A DNA stretch of 60,636 nucleotides from a virus. The first letter of the stretch is position 1. Each line of letters opens with the position of its first letter. A program made the position numbers and the translations under genes. The stretch is taken from IMG/VR virus record IMGVR_UViG_3300020580_000015, positions 1 through 60,636 of that record; one strand, written 5' to 3'. Below the pieces are notes generated by a model. That model searched no databases. It worked only from the letters and a program-made list of their open reading frames with translations, and had not been told where the DNA came from. Below are positions 30,291 to 39,648 of the stretch, one piece after another.

Positions 30291-31828
30291 TTACAAGGCT
30301 CGACCATCGCGGTCACTGAAACTGTGAAGGTGGGTGATGCGTCCGTCACTCGAAATTGCATCACCAAGCTATAATACTGTCCGACGTTCCACCAGATCGC
30401 GCGGTTCGATGTATCTCCCGGCACGCCGAGCGTCTGCGAGTCATCGCCCGAAACATCAAACGTCTCACCCCAATTGTCAGAGAGCAGTAGATCTATGCGT
30501 GGCGCAACGGACGGCGTCGGCCCCTGGCCTGCCGTCACCACTGCCTCAACACGACGTACGATCTGGCGGTTGTTCGCCTTGTAGAGCGGCTGCGTCGTAA
30601 AGGCGCACACGACCGGCGCGTTCACGTTTCCAAATTCATTCTGGACGGTGTCGTCCAGGAAACCGATGGTGCCGCTCTCTGAGTCGCCGACCAGCTGCTT
30701 ACCGAACGCGTTCAGATAGCTTAAGCCCCGGTACTGCACCTCTTGGCCGTTGAGCACCGACACCAAATCGAACCACTGCTGCGTCACGCAGTCGTATACG
30801 AGCGTGCGCTCAGCGAGCGGTATCGTCAAAATGTAGAACGGGTGTCCGTTCCAGGTCGGGCCGCCGGCAGGGGACGACAGCGCGTACATACCGGGCAGCA
30901 GCCCGAACTTGTTCGCGTTCGATAGTACCGCTTCCACGTCGGCCGTCGAAATGCGCACCGGGGTCTGGCCGCTGCGACGCCGCACCGTCAGATCGTTGGC
31001 GACCCACATCACCGAGTTGTCCTGCAGTGCGATGCTGAAGGGGCACTGCGGGTGCACGCCGTACGGCATGTAGGTGTCAGACGCGGCGCTGAACGGCGTG
31101 CCGGTCGGGTTGCCGGTGTTCACGAAACCTTCCGAGGATCGCGAACCGAACATCAAGATCTCGCGGTGGTCCACACACATCCCATAGAACGGGTCGGTGC
31201 CGAACTGCCGATTGAACGATGCGGCGGTGGTGAAGGTTATCTGCGCATTGCCAGACACCTGCCGACCGTCGTCGTTGAAAAACGTGAACGAACCGTTACC
31301 GCCATTGTTGTTCGCGAGGAACACAATGAAGGTATCGACGTACCATACGTCGATGGCGCCGCCGAGCGCCAGAAAGAACGCGCTGGTAAGTTGCTGCAAT
31401 CCGCCACCGCCAGCGAACGGCGTATACGTGAAGCAGGTGTCCGTGCCCGGTACCAGAATCACTAGGCACGCCTGGTTGTCCGTCATCCGCACGAACCCGT
31501 TACCGATAATAGCGCCAGTGGATCCCGGCACGAGAGTGAACGTACCGAAACTGTTGACCGTAAAAAGATCGAACCCAACCACGGCATACACGGTGCCGGC
31601 CATCTCCCACATGCCGCGCAGCGGGTTAGTCAGACCGCTCGGCGTGAATGGCGTTAGTCCCGGCCAACGTCGTAGGGATGCCGGCTGCTGATCTTCGCTA
31701 TCGTCTGGCTGTGTCTGCTGCGCCGGCTCCGGGTAGCAGCCGATCAGTCGCTTCGAGCCGGCGCGAAGATCGGCCAGTTGATACGAAGCGAGCGGCAGCG
31801 GTATCGATTCAAGTTGCGCCTGGCCCAT
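30284..31828 (-). CDS. P22 gp10-like tail hub / DNA stabilisation protein
   Basis: 514 residues. Sequence features match the P22 gp10 family: SKRLIGCYPEPAQQ near the start, repeated beta-blades (TVYAVVGFDLFTVNSFG), and AASDTYMPYGVHPQCPFSIA. Gp10 plugs the tail machine below gp4 and keeps the packaged DNA in. It sits next to the gp4-like adaptor, as in P22-like phages. Confidence 0.85.
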   Translation of the reverse strand: MGQAQLESIPLPLASYQLADLRAGSKRLIGCYPEPAQQTQPDDSEDQQPASLRRWPGLTPFTPSGLTNPLRGMWEMAGTVYAVVGFDLFTVNSFGTFTLVPGSTGAIIGNGFVRMTDNQACLVILVPGTDTCFTYTPFAGGGGLQQLTSAFFLALGGAIDVWYVDTFIVFLANNNGGNGSFTFFNDDGRQVSGNAQITFTTAASFNRQFGTDPFYGMCVDHREILMFGSRSSEGFVNTGNPTGTPFSAASDTYMPYGVHPQCPFSIALQDNSVMWVANDLTVRRRSGQTPVRISTADVEAVLSNANKFGLLPGMYALSSPAGGPTWNGHPFYILTIPLAERTLVYDCVTQQWFDLVSVLNGQEVQYRGLSYLNAFGKQLVGDSESGTIGFLDDTVQNEFGNVNAPVVCAFTTQPLYKANNRQIVRRVEAVVTAGQGPTPSVAPRIDLLLSDNWGETFDVSGDDSQTLGVPGDTSNRAIWWNVGQYYSLVMQFRVTDASPTFTVSVTAMVEPCKW

Positions 31829-31832
31829 CAGT

Positions 31833-32267
31833 TCACAACCAGTTCGGGCCGCCGAAGGGCCCGCCCTGCGGGCGCGAGAGTTCTCCGAGATCGCTTTCAG
31901 TGTACTTCAGGTAGCGCTTCGTCAAACGACGCATCGCTTGAAAAATCAATGCCGCCAAATCGAAACCATTCAACGGGTCCGGCGACGGCGGAATCGTCAC
32001 ACCGTAGTGCACGGAAAGCCATCCAGCCAGGATCCATTTGACATCGCCGATGTCTTCGTCTTTGAGAGGTGCGGTGCTGTTCAGCTGCGCAATCGTCTGC
32101 GGGTACCAGCCTATGTTCCCCCAACCGTCACGCATCTGCGTGAGCAGGTTGTCGTTGAGGATAGTCATCCCGTTGGCGGACTGCGTGGGCGTAGGTTGCC
32201 GCCCTTCGCGTACGACGCCAAGCTTCTGGAAAGCTTCGGTGATGATCTGCTGATTGGTCTGAACCAC
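31833..32267 (-). CDS. P22 gp4-like head-to-tail adaptor
   Basis: The chosen start is the GTG at 32267, 5-6 bases after an AGAGAGG site; the protein then begins with the family-like VQTNQQIITEAFQKLGVVRE (144 residues). The frame is open back to 32309 but without a better site. Body: TILNDNLLTQMRDGWGNIGW, PDPLNGFDLAALIFQAMRRL. Matches the family of P22 gp4-like proteins that extend the portal. Confidence 0.8.
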   Translation of the reverse strand: MVQTNQQIITEAFQKLGVVREGRQPTPTQSANGMTILNDNLLTQMRDGWGNIGWYPQTIAQLNSTAPLKDEDIGDVKWILAGWLSVHYGVTIPPSPDPLNGFDLAALIFQAMRRLTKRYLKYTESDLGELSRPQGGPFGGPNWL

Positions 32268-32375
32268 GCGCGCCTCTCTGAAAAATATGCCGTCTCTCCG
32301 AGCTGTCACGCCTACTTAAATTGGTGGGCGTTCACGCTACCACTCACTGGGTGAGGGCAGTGGTGGTATTTCTTT

Positions 32376-32789
32376 TTATTGCACGCGGATCCAAGTACGC
32401 GGATTCACCGCCGCTCCCGAGGCCGGCTGGAAGCCGTTCAGGGTGTACTTGTACTTGATGGTGGCAGTCGCGCCGCCGGCACCCGCAGAGGCAACCGGCG
32501 TGAGGCCGGTCACAGCTGCAAGGACGCCGTTGACGATGACGTCACCAGTGTTCGCGTTCACAGTCAGGGACGTGAGGATCTGCGTGGAGGTGATCTCCGC
32601 GCACGCGCCATCGACCGGGTTCAGCGGGAGGTTGACCGTCAGAGCAGCCAACGTACCGGTGGGGTTGACCACCAGTTGATTGGTTTGCATCGTGATGGTC
32701 GACCCTGTCACCAGGGTCGCGCCCGCGTAGAAGTCGAAAGGAACGCCTACAACGTCACCGTGACCGTAACCGACTTGGAAGTTAGCCAT
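32376..32789 (-). CDS. Structural (head decoration-like) protein
   Basis: 137 residues, beta-rich, with small and hydroxyl residues: MANFQVGYGHGDVVGVPFDF, TLAALTVNLPLNPVDGACAE, LTSLTVNANTGDVIVNGV. No catalytic motif. It is immediately downstream of the coat gene, with a good ribosome site (AAAGGAAA), a usual place for decoration or head-stabilising proteins. Confidence 0.65.
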   Translation of the reverse strand: MANFQVGYGHGDVVGVPFDFYAGATLVTGSTITMQTNQLVVNPTGTLAALTVNLPLNPVDGACAEITSTQILTSLTVNANTGDVIVNGVLAAVTGLTPVASAGAGGATATIKYKYTLNGFQPASGAAVNPRTWIRVQ

Positions 32790-32817
32790 TTTCGTTTTCC
32801 TTTGTGGTCAGGTCAGA

Positions 32818-34101
32818 TTAAGCCGCCGACGCGACTTCGATGTTCCGCACGGCCAGCTCGGGGTAAGCGAGCACGGCGCCGACAATCGAGTCGAGACGAG
32901 CCGGGAGTACGTCGTTAGACGGATCCCACTGTTGCGCGAAGCGGATGTTGTACCCTTCGAACGCTTCCGCAGCCGTCATCTTGACGAGGGGGCTGAGGTC
33001 GAGCATCGGGGGGTTCGCAAACACAATCGCGTCCCGGTACCAGCCGAGGGACTGCTTGATCAACGCGCCGTTCAAGGCCGCGATGGGGGCAGCGCCGCTC
33101 TGACCGAAGACACTGATGACAGCGCCCGCGGCCGGAACGTTGTCCACGTTCTGGTACGCACCGCCAGTGATGATGCCCGGGGCTATGGGAATCGAGATCG
33201 CGCCCGCGGTGTCACTGATGGTCGCAGTCACTACGAACTGCTTGGGTCGGCCCAAGGACGCCTTCGTCTCGGGGTCGACTTCGTTCACGCCAGCGATGGA
33301 AATCACATCGCCCGCGTTCAGGGTGGTGCCACCCGAAGTCCAGCCGTTGGTGTTCAACGTGAACGTCGAGACGAACGCGTTGCCGGCACCGGGGTTGGAT
33401 TGACCGGCGCCGTTCACAACGGGAGCTGCGGTCGCGCCGAAAGTTCCGATGACGTGCGTCGGCAGCTTCGTGTTACGGAAGCAGACGTAGCCAGCGGCCT
33501 TGTCGGAGATCACGCCTTCCAACCACTGGTCGGAAATCGTGGACTCGGGGTTGAAGAGACCCTTGTTGTCACGGACGAAGTACCGCGAGGTTTGCGGAGT
33601 CGCCGTGAAAGTGCGCCGGTCGTCTTCAGGGGCCAGGGCTTCCGTCAGATACTGCTCGTTCTGCAGCAATTGATCGTAGGTTGCCGTGGTGTTGAAGGCG
33701 CCCGTGAACTTCGGCACGTTGTTGACTTGTCCCGTGGTGAAGTTCTCGATGCCGGCCGCCAGACGCGCCATTGCAGGTTCTAGCACTTGTTCCTGGAAGT
33801 TGTTCAGCAACATCGCGCGCTCCACCGAAGTGAAGTTGATGTCGACGCCGAGCTGCTGGTTGACCAACAGGGTGGCGAAGCGCTGTACCGAGTTCTGTGC
33901 ATTCATCTGCGGACCGGTACGGAGAGTGTACTGGAACGGCAGACGGATCGAGAGCTGTTGACCCAAGATGACCCCGTTGATGGGGCCGGGCAGCAAGCTC
34001 TGATAATCACGGTTCGTGCGACCCGTGAAGTTGCTCTTGGCGTGCAGCAAGACGAGAGCCTTGCGAGCGACCCATTGAGCGGTGATGAGTGAATTTGCCA
34101 T
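32818..34101 (-). CDS. Major capsid protein (P22 coat-like)
   Basis: 427 residues: MANSLITAQWVARKALVLLH, FTGRTNRDYQSLLPGPINGV, then RLPFQYTLRTGPQMNAQNSV and ending LPARLDSIVGAVLAYPELAV. These are the features of P22 gp5-like HK97-fold coat proteins, including the N-terminal QWVARKAL segment and an inserted middle domain. It follows the scaffold gene. Confidence 0.9.
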   Translation of the reverse strand: MANSLITAQWVARKALVLLHAKSNFTGRTNRDYQSLLPGPINGVILGQQLSIRLPFQYTLRTGPQMNAQNSVQRFATLLVNQQLGVDINFTSVERAMLLNNFQEQVLEPAMARLAAGIENFTTGQVNNVPKFTGAFNTTATYDQLLQNEQYLTEALAPEDDRRTFTATPQTSRYFVRDNKGLFNPESTISDQWLEGVISDKAAGYVCFRNTKLPTHVIGTFGATAAPVVNGAGQSNPGAGNAFVSTFTLNTNGWTSGGTTLNAGDVISIAGVNEVDPETKASLGRPKQFVVTATISDTAGAISIPIAPGIITGGAYQNVDNVPAAGAVISVFGQSGAAPIAALNGALIKQSLGWYRDAIVFANPPMLDLSPLVKMTAAEAFEGYNIRFAQQWDPSNDVLPARLDSIVGAVLAYPELAVRNIEVASAA

Positions 34102-34121
34102 TGATCCTTTCCGATTTTATT

Positions 34122-35333
34122 TTAGTTCAGTCCGCGCATCTTCCGAACCTGTTCGCGGGCTGACTGTTTGCTTCCTCTGTGCTGACGCGCGAATTCTTCC
34201 ATCGACATGTTTGGGTCGAGTGGATCGCGAGTCTGTGCACGTCCGCCACCCTTCGTCGGGGTGGGAGGAGGAGGCGCCGTGGTGATGGACTTCTTTTGCC
34301 CTGGTTTCGCATCGGGCTTAGAGCCGTTCTGCTTTGATCCTGAAGCGGGTGCCGCTTCTGCCTCGATCTTCGCGATCATCTTCCCGATGGTGATGCACTG
34401 TTGGGCGGGCGACTGCTTAGCGGTGCGAACCGCCAGCGCAGGATCCTTTCCAAATTCGTACAACAGTCGGGCAGTGTGCTCCGATTGAGCGACAGCAATG
34501 CCGGCGTCCGGCGCCAACTGGTTTTGAGCCAGCACCGGATTCTCAGTCACGACCTTTTTATAATCGGGATGCGCTTTCGCAAACACCTCGATTTTTGCTT
34601 CGACCGCCTGACGTCGCTTCACAGCTTCGTCCTGGCCGGTCATCTCGCGAACTGCTTCACGAGTTCCGATCTTGATCTGATTTTTTGTCCACTTCTGCAT
34701 CTTGACGCGATACTTGTCGTTGTCGAAGGCGATATCCTCGTCGGCTAAATCCGGCATGGGTTCGTCTTCGTCAGCGTGAGGCGCAGCTGCAGCGGCGGTT
34801 TGCTCGGCCGTGGGTTTACCACCGCCCTTCAACCGTTCCAGCTCGGACAATGCGTCCTTGAGCTGGCTCTGCATGTGCTTGCCAAATATCTTCGTGCCTT
34901 CGAGCAGATCATTCAGCTCTACTATGCGTTCCTCAGCAGATCCTTTCTTGGGAGCCGGCCGAGCGGGTGACGCCTCTACGTCATCTGCATCGCCAGTCAA
35001 ATCCCCGTTGGGGTCTGTTTCATCGCTGAGTTCGACGGCTGCGGTGGACGAGTCCGCGTCTTCGTCCGAAGTCCCCGCACCAGAATCGGTCTGGTCGCCG
35101 AGTGTTCCGTCTTCGTCAACGATGGGGGCATCTTCGTCGACCAACGGATCCGAGGCTGCGGCTGCAGCACTGCCTCCCGGAGTGGCATCAACTTGACCCG
35201 CGGCGACCGCAGCTACTGCGGCGGCATCAGCGACACGGGCGGGTGTAGCACCGCGAAACGGGTTCAACTTATCGTCGACCTGTTTCTGCGGTTGCTTTTC
35301 GTAATTCTCCAAATCCTCTCTCGAAAAGGCCAT
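34122..35333 (-). CDS. Scaffolding protein
   Basis: 403 residues: acidic, Ala/Asp/Glu-rich (long DEDAP / DEDADSS stretches in residues 60-120), a helical middle (GSAEERIVELNDLLEGTKIF, QSQLKDALSELERLK) and a small basic C-terminus (RQHRGSKQSAREQVRKMRGL), the usual coat-binding end. Position between portal and coat genes confirms the role in procapsid assembly. Confidence 0.85.
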   Translation of the reverse strand: MAFSREDLENYEKQPQKQVDDKLNPFRGATPARVADAAAVAAVAAGQVDATPGGSAAAAASDPLVDEDAPIVDEDGTLGDQTDSGAGTSDEDADSSTAAVELSDETDPNGDLTGDADDVEASPARPAPKKGSAEERIVELNDLLEGTKIFGKHMQSQLKDALSELERLKGGGKPTAEQTAAAAAPHADEDEPMPDLADEDIAFDNDKYRVKMQKWTKNQIKIGTREAVREMTGQDEAVKRRQAVEAKIEVFAKAHPDYKKVVTENPVLAQNQLAPDAGIAVAQSEHTARLLYEFGKDPALAVRTAKQSPAQQCITIGKMIAKIEAEAAPASGSKQNGSKPDAKPGQKKSITTAPPPPTPTKGGGRAQTRDPLDPNMSMEEFARQHRGSKQSAREQVRKMRGLN

Positions 35334-35392
35334 GATTGTCTCCTAATTACACGGCATGCGCTGCCGCGAGGCGAGTCCCACCAGACTGAAAA

Positions 35393-37852
35393 TCAAGCAG
35401 CCTTTTTCGGCTTCTTGGGTTTGGCAGCGGCCAACGCCTTAGCGGCGGCAACCTTCTGCTCGTTCAACTCCTGTTGATGTTTCAACGTCAGCGCGTGCTT
35501 CTCGTGCATGCGCCGCATCTCGGCCTCGTGGGCCGCGGTGTGTCGCGCCAGCTCTGCTTCATGCTGCTGCTGAGCACGGGCTTGCTCTGCCTGCAGGTTC
35601 AGATGCGCGGCGCCCTGATCGGCAACGTGCTGTTGGGCTGCGTGTACAATATTCTGTTTGTGCTGCTGATCGGCGTGCGTCATATCCTGGAGGTTGCCGA
35701 CGTGCTTAGCAGCGAGATCCATCTGCGCGGACTGCGCGGCGGTCTGACTTTCCTGTGAGTCGGACTTGATCTCGTTCGCCATCTTGATGTTCGCCAGGTG
35801 CTTGCCGGCGGTCTCGAACTGAACTTTCTGCTGCTCCATCGGGCTGATCTGAGCACGAGACTGCGCTATCTGCGCGTCCGCGGTCATCTTCGTGGTCTTA
35901 CCCTGCAGCAGCTGCATCTCAAGCTGTTGCTGTTGCTGCTGCATCTGCTGTGCGGCGGACTTCTGCGAGCCGACACCGGCCGCCTTCTCCTTCTCAGTCG
36001 GCTGGATGATGCCTTGCTGTATCAGCGGGATCCGCAACCGGTTCGCCATCTCTTGCGCGTCCGGCGAGTCGATGTTCTTCGCGATCAGGTCGCTGATCAT
36101 CGGCGCGTTCTGCGGCATCGCTTCAGCAAACGAGATCAATGTATCGAGCGCTTCTTGGCGCGCGGACTGGAAGCTTGGGCCGATGGTGACTTCAACGTCA
36201 TAAGAACCCTGCGACAGATCGTTCATCACGTCGCCGGTCAGGTCGTTCTCTTTGTTGATCTCGACCATCTTCTCGACGCCGTCGTGACCAATTATGCGCT
36301 CGACACGCGCCGAGTCATAGACGGATGGGATCATGTCGACAAACATTTCCCAAGTGAGCTGCAGCGCCGAGCTGAAGCCGTCAATGAATTCGAAGCTGCC
36401 CAGGTCCGAGCGCTTCGTGTGTTGCACGAGCGCTTTGCCTGAGACGCGGTTCATATCTTCCGCGTTGCCGAGCGCTGGGTCGAAATACCCTATCGTGGCT
36501 TGAATGTCCTGGATCGACATCTGCGCGAGAGCCATCGCACCCTGCGGCAGGTCGAGTGGCTGCGTGCGGAACGGCATACCGCCTTCGGCGTTCTTGTCGA
36601 CGTTGTACGGCAAGTACGGGCGCGAGGCGACGTTCGCCTGGTTCCACTCGTTCTCGTAGCCCTTGATCATCGCCTCAGTGACGAGGTACGGCGCCTTCGG
36701 CAGGAGCGCACTGCGCTCGATCATGTCCGAGGCGCGGGAGTTGTAGCTGCGCTGCGCGTCTTTGGAGTGACGGATCAGCGACTGGAATTTCTTGCGGCCT
36801 TCGATGTTGATGTAACGACCGGGACAGCGCACGACCGGAATTCTCTTCCAGTCATAGTAGTACGGGCCTTCGAGCACGGTAGAGCCGTCGATCTTGGCCC
36901 ACATGACCTGCCACTTCGTGGTCTTACGGATCATCGGTTTGCCGGTCTTCTTGTTCGTCGCGATGCGCGTGACGCCGCTCTTCTCGAACGTCAGACCGTG
37001 CTCTTCGAGATGCTTTTCTGTTGCCTTTAGATCGGCGTCGTACTCGCGTACGGTGCCGTCGGTCATCTTCGCGATCCACTTCTCACGCGGCACGCGCTCG
37101 AAGTATTCGGCGATGCGAACTTCTTTGTCAGTGAACCAGCCGTAGCTGTCACGCGAGACAGTGAAGCTGTTCATATTGCCGTCCGGGTACAGAGACTCGT
37201 AGATCTCGTCGGAGATGCGCTCCGCCACGATGCAGCGGTTGGCGTCGGCCGCGCACGCGTCAGCGCACTGCGGATCCCACACCACTGTCTGAGGGTTCGA
37301 GATGTTGAGGACACGCAGCACCTGGTCGAAGGCGCCTTCACCGTCGTCTTGCATGTAGGTCGGCATGATGCGCCATGCACCAAAGCCGCCAGCGACGGCG
37401 AACTTGAATTGTTCCTTGTAGATCTGATCAGCACGGCTGCACTGCTCAATGGAACGGCACAGACCGGCGAATACGTCGGAGATTGCCTCAGACGCGCCAT
37501 CGGACGCGGGCCGCACCTTGCCAGCGGGGCGCGTCTGACGCATATCAGCCACCACCATGTTCACTGGCTGCAAGCAGCGATTGAACGTGTAGCACGGCTT
37601 GCCGCGGCGATTTTGGAGCACGACGGGATCCCATTGCCCCATCGCTTCGGCGTTGTAGATGAAGTTCAGATCTTCGGAGTGCATGCGACGGTTCTCTTCC
37701 CACGCACCGACACCTTCGTCATAGAAGTTGCGGATGCGCGAGAGGAGACCTTCGTTGTCCTTGATCTGGAACCCAGGCGAGTCGGGGAGCGTGCCGCGTT
37801 GTCCCGGCACGTCCCCGATCAGATCCCAGTTATCGCCTGCGTTGCCGCTCAT
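35393..37852 (-). CDS. Portal protein (P22 gp1-like)
   Basis: 819 residues. GVGAWEENRRMHSEDLNFIY and GQWDPVVLQNRRGKPCYTFN, then VNMVVADMRQTRPAGKVRPA, match the P22-type portal. The C-terminal 200 residues are a Gln-rich coiled coil (AAQQMQQQQQQLEMQLLQGK ... ARAQQQHEAELARHTAAHEA), which could form an extended barrel as in P22. The N-terminal GQRGTLPDSPGF resembles the QRGS motifs of the polyvalent protein. Confidence 0.9.
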   Translation of the reverse strand: MSGNAGDNWDLIGDVPGQRGTLPDSPGFQIKDNEGLLSRIRNFYDEGVGAWEENRRMHSEDLNFIYNAEAMGQWDPVVLQNRRGKPCYTFNRCLQPVNMVVADMRQTRPAGKVRPASDGASEAISDVFAGLCRSIEQCSRADQIYKEQFKFAVAGGFGAWRIMPTYMQDDGEGAFDQVLRVLNISNPQTVVWDPQCADACAADANRCIVAERISDEIYESLYPDGNMNSFTVSRDSYGWFTDKEVRIAEYFERVPREKWIAKMTDGTVREYDADLKATEKHLEEHGLTFEKSGVTRIATNKKTGKPMIRKTTKWQVMWAKIDGSTVLEGPYYYDWKRIPVVRCPGRYINIEGRKKFQSLIRHSKDAQRSYNSRASDMIERSALLPKAPYLVTEAMIKGYENEWNQANVASRPYLPYNVDKNAEGGMPFRTQPLDLPQGAMALAQMSIQDIQATIGYFDPALGNAEDMNRVSGKALVQHTKRSDLGSFEFIDGFSSALQLTWEMFVDMIPSVYDSARVERIIGHDGVEKMVEINKENDLTGDVMNDLSQGSYDVEVTIGPSFQSARQEALDTLISFAEAMPQNAPMISDLIAKNIDSPDAQEMANRLRIPLIQQGIIQPTEKEKAAGVGSQKSAAQQMQQQQQQLEMQLLQGKTTKMTADAQIAQSRAQISPMEQQKVQFETAGKHLANIKMANEIKSDSQESQTAAQSAQMDLAAKHVGNLQDMTHADQQHKQNIVHAAQQHVADQGAAHLNLQAEQARAQQQHEAELARHTAAHEAEMRRMHEKHALTLKHQQELNEQKVAAAKALAAAKPKKPKKAA

Positions 37853-38346
37853 TACGTGGGCATCTCGTCGATGATAGCTCGCTGGCCGTCGCCAACGAAG
37901 ACGCCGTCAAACGTGTTGGACGGGATGTACTTCGGCGGTCCGTCGTTCTTCCACTCGTGCACGGGTTTCTTATCCTGTGTTTTTCGGCCGCTGTCGACCA
38001 ATCGTTGGTACTGGACGCGGACCTGGTTGCGAATCGAGTTGTTCTTGAAGTTGAACGGAGCGACCTTGCCCTTGCGTTCGACGACCAGATTGTTCGCGCC
38101 GGAGGTGACGTGTATGGTGTACGTCCCCAGCTTCATCTTGCGGCCGTTGTTGTCGACGCGCCGCGGATCTTCATCCTGTTGGCACTCCTCGACGATCTTG
38201 CCATCCGATGCCGGACGTTTCGTGAAACGCCAATCGACGGTCTGCGTCACCGCACCCGTCTTCTCGTCTTTGTGCTCGATCTTGTGGGCCGCTTGCTGTC
38301 GCAGGCGGATACCCTCTTCGTGCACCAGCTTCAATGTAACGCTCAT
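37852..38346 (-). CDS. Hypothetical protein between portal and terminase
   Basis: 164 residues. Basic/acidic mix: MSVTLKLVHEEGIRLRQQAA, a beta-rich middle (KMKLGTYTIHVTSGANNLVV) and a polar C-terminus. Its ATG overlaps nothing upstream (24-base gap after the terminase nuclease half), while its stop touches the portal start. No family recognised; packaging or head-completion accessory by context. Confidence 0.7.
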   Translation of the reverse strand: MSVTLKLVHEEGIRLRQQAAHKIEHKDEKTGAVTQTVDWRFTKRPASDGKIVEECQQDEDPRRVDNNGRKMKLGTYTIHVTSGANNLVVERKGKVAPFNFKNNSIRNQVRVQYQRLVDSGRKTQDKKPVHEWKNDGPPKYIPSNTFDGVFVGDGQRAIIDEMPT

Positions 38347-38370
38347 TTGGTCTCACCCTCTGTTGAAAAA

Positions 38371-39147
38371 TTAACCACTCCACACTCCGCCTTGCGTCGC
38401 CATCTCAGGCACCCAGCTGAACCACGGCAAGCCGCCATCGCTCGCGGGCGGCGCCTTCGCCACGTCGTGGCCGCTCATCACGTTGTAGCGTGTGGCGTCC
38501 ATCAAATGGTCGTTCTTTTTTATAATGTTGCCTTTCTCATCGCGACGATACAGGCGCACCTCTTTGAACCAATTAACGCAGGTGCTGAAGATGCGCAGCT
38601 GCTGCGTCGAGAGCATGTCCCAGGTCTGCACCAGCCCGGTCACGACCGTGTTGTCGGCCTTGCTGACCTTCAGCCCGAGGTTGCAGTACGTGTCGATCAG
38701 CAATTCACCGTCGGTGCCGCGCGCTTTCTGCGCCGCAGGGTCTATCACGCCGTGAATCCACGGACCGCGCCGATTGATCGCTGCGACATGTACTGCAGGG
38801 TCGGCTTGACCGCGATAGTACTCGTCGTACATCACCGCCGGGTACCGTTGGTTGCCGGCGGCGTCTTTGAATCCGTTGTCGATGTCCCAAGCGAACCAGC
38901 ACACCGCGGTGCAGTTCCAGCCCGGGTCCATCCCGTACGAGCGCGGCCAGTGGGCCGGGATATCGAACGGCTGGATCGACATCACGCTCTCGGGGATCGG
39001 GTAGATCGCGCCGACGCCGTGCCCGGGTATGCCGGACTTACGTGCTTGGAGCTGCCACGCCGGCACGCTCGACAAGATTTTCTTTTTCTCCGATTCGGTC
39101 AAATGAGCGACATCGTCCATGTCTAAAAAAACGCATGATTTAGACAT
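38371..39147 (-). CDS. Terminase large subunit, C-terminal nuclease half
   Basis: 258 residues. Begins MSKSCVFLDMDDVAHLTESE, which in intact terminases lies after the ATPase domain. PRSYGMDPGWNCTAVCWFAW (catalytic Asp74), IHGVIDPAAQKARG (Asp136) and KNDHLMDATRYNVM (Asp217) form the RNase-H-like nuclease site that cuts the concatemer. The ATG directly follows the HNH stop (TAAATG) with only a weak ribosome site, so it probably relies on re-initiation. The ATPase half is encoded separately at 39641-40537. Confidence 0.9.
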   Translation of the reverse strand: MSKSCVFLDMDDVAHLTESEKKKILSSVPAWQLQARKSGIPGHGVGAIYPIPESVMSIQPFDIPAHWPRSYGMDPGWNCTAVCWFAWDIDNGFKDAAGNQRYPAVMYDEYYRGQADPAVHVAAINRRGPWIHGVIDPAAQKARGTDGELLIDTYCNLGLKVSKADNTVVTGLVQTWDMLSTQQLRIFSTCVNWFKEVRLYRRDEKGNIIKKNDHLMDATRYNVMSGHDVAKAPPASDGGLPWFSWVPEMATQGGVWSG

Positions 39148-39648
39148 TTACGCCACCGCGAAGCTGTGTTTCTTGCTGCTATTTTCAGATTTAGATAGCA
39201 GTCGTAGATTTTCTGGCACATGTAGACCGCTGACGCGGGCTCCTTGTAGCGGAATTATATGATCGACAGTTAATCCTGCCGCAACGGCTTGATCGTAAAA
39301 AACCTGAATAGCGTCGAGGTCAGCCCAAGCTACGGTACGCTGAAGCTGCGCGGCGCGTCTCTTAGCCTCGTACGCGTTATAGGCGCCTCTGTGCGAATCC
39401 TTATACACCGCCAGATGTTCTCTGTTGAGCGCTTTCCAATTTTCGGAAGCCGTCAGATCTCTGGTAGGGTCTGTCGCGTATCTATCTCTCCTGCGCTGCT
39501 GTGCGCACTCTATGCAGCGCGATTCTCGGCGCGTAGACGGTTTGCCCTGCGTCGTAGTATACGAATACCAGTAAAAATCTTCTGGAGCTTTACCTTGTCC
39601 GCACATAGTGCACGGCTTGTGCTGTGGTCGTATTTTTACCTCACTCAT
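39148..39648 (-). CDS. HNH endonuclease inserted between terminase halves
   Basis: 166 residues. Two zinc pairs (KPCTMCGQGK and SRCIECAQQRR), a basic middle (NAYEAKRRAAQLQRT) and the HNH core LTVDHIIPLQGARVSGLHVP then ENLRLLSKSENSSKKHSF. The start overlaps the ATPase-half stop by 8 bases (ATGAGTGA), and the stop is followed at once by the nuclease-half ATG. The whole insertion is just this ORF, with no flanking ribozyme-sized sequence. It likely homes into uninterrupted terminase genes. Confidence 0.9.
   Translation of the reverse strand: MSEVKIRPQHKPCTMCGQGKAPEDFYWYSYTTTQGKPSTRRESRCIECAQQRRRDRYATDPTRDLTASENWKALNREHLAVYKDSHRGAYNAYEAKRRAAQLQRTVAWADLDAIQVFYDQAVAAGLTVDHIIPLQGARVSGLHVPENLRLLSKSENSSKKHSFAVA

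Noticed and set aside
32330-32375. Terminator hairpin next to the coat/decoration genes
   Set aside because: The T-run follows the stem on the plus strand, where no gene is transcribed; on the minus strand no T-run follows.
37349-39126. Long plus-strand ORFs (341 and 389 residues)
   Set aside because: Both are antisense to the portal, terminase and neighbouring late genes, with shadow-like composition. The minus-strand genes carry recognisable motifs.
39148-39648. Group I intron in the terminase gene
   Set aside because: The insert is fully occupied by the HNH ORF and abuts both halves; no space for a ribozyme core was seen.
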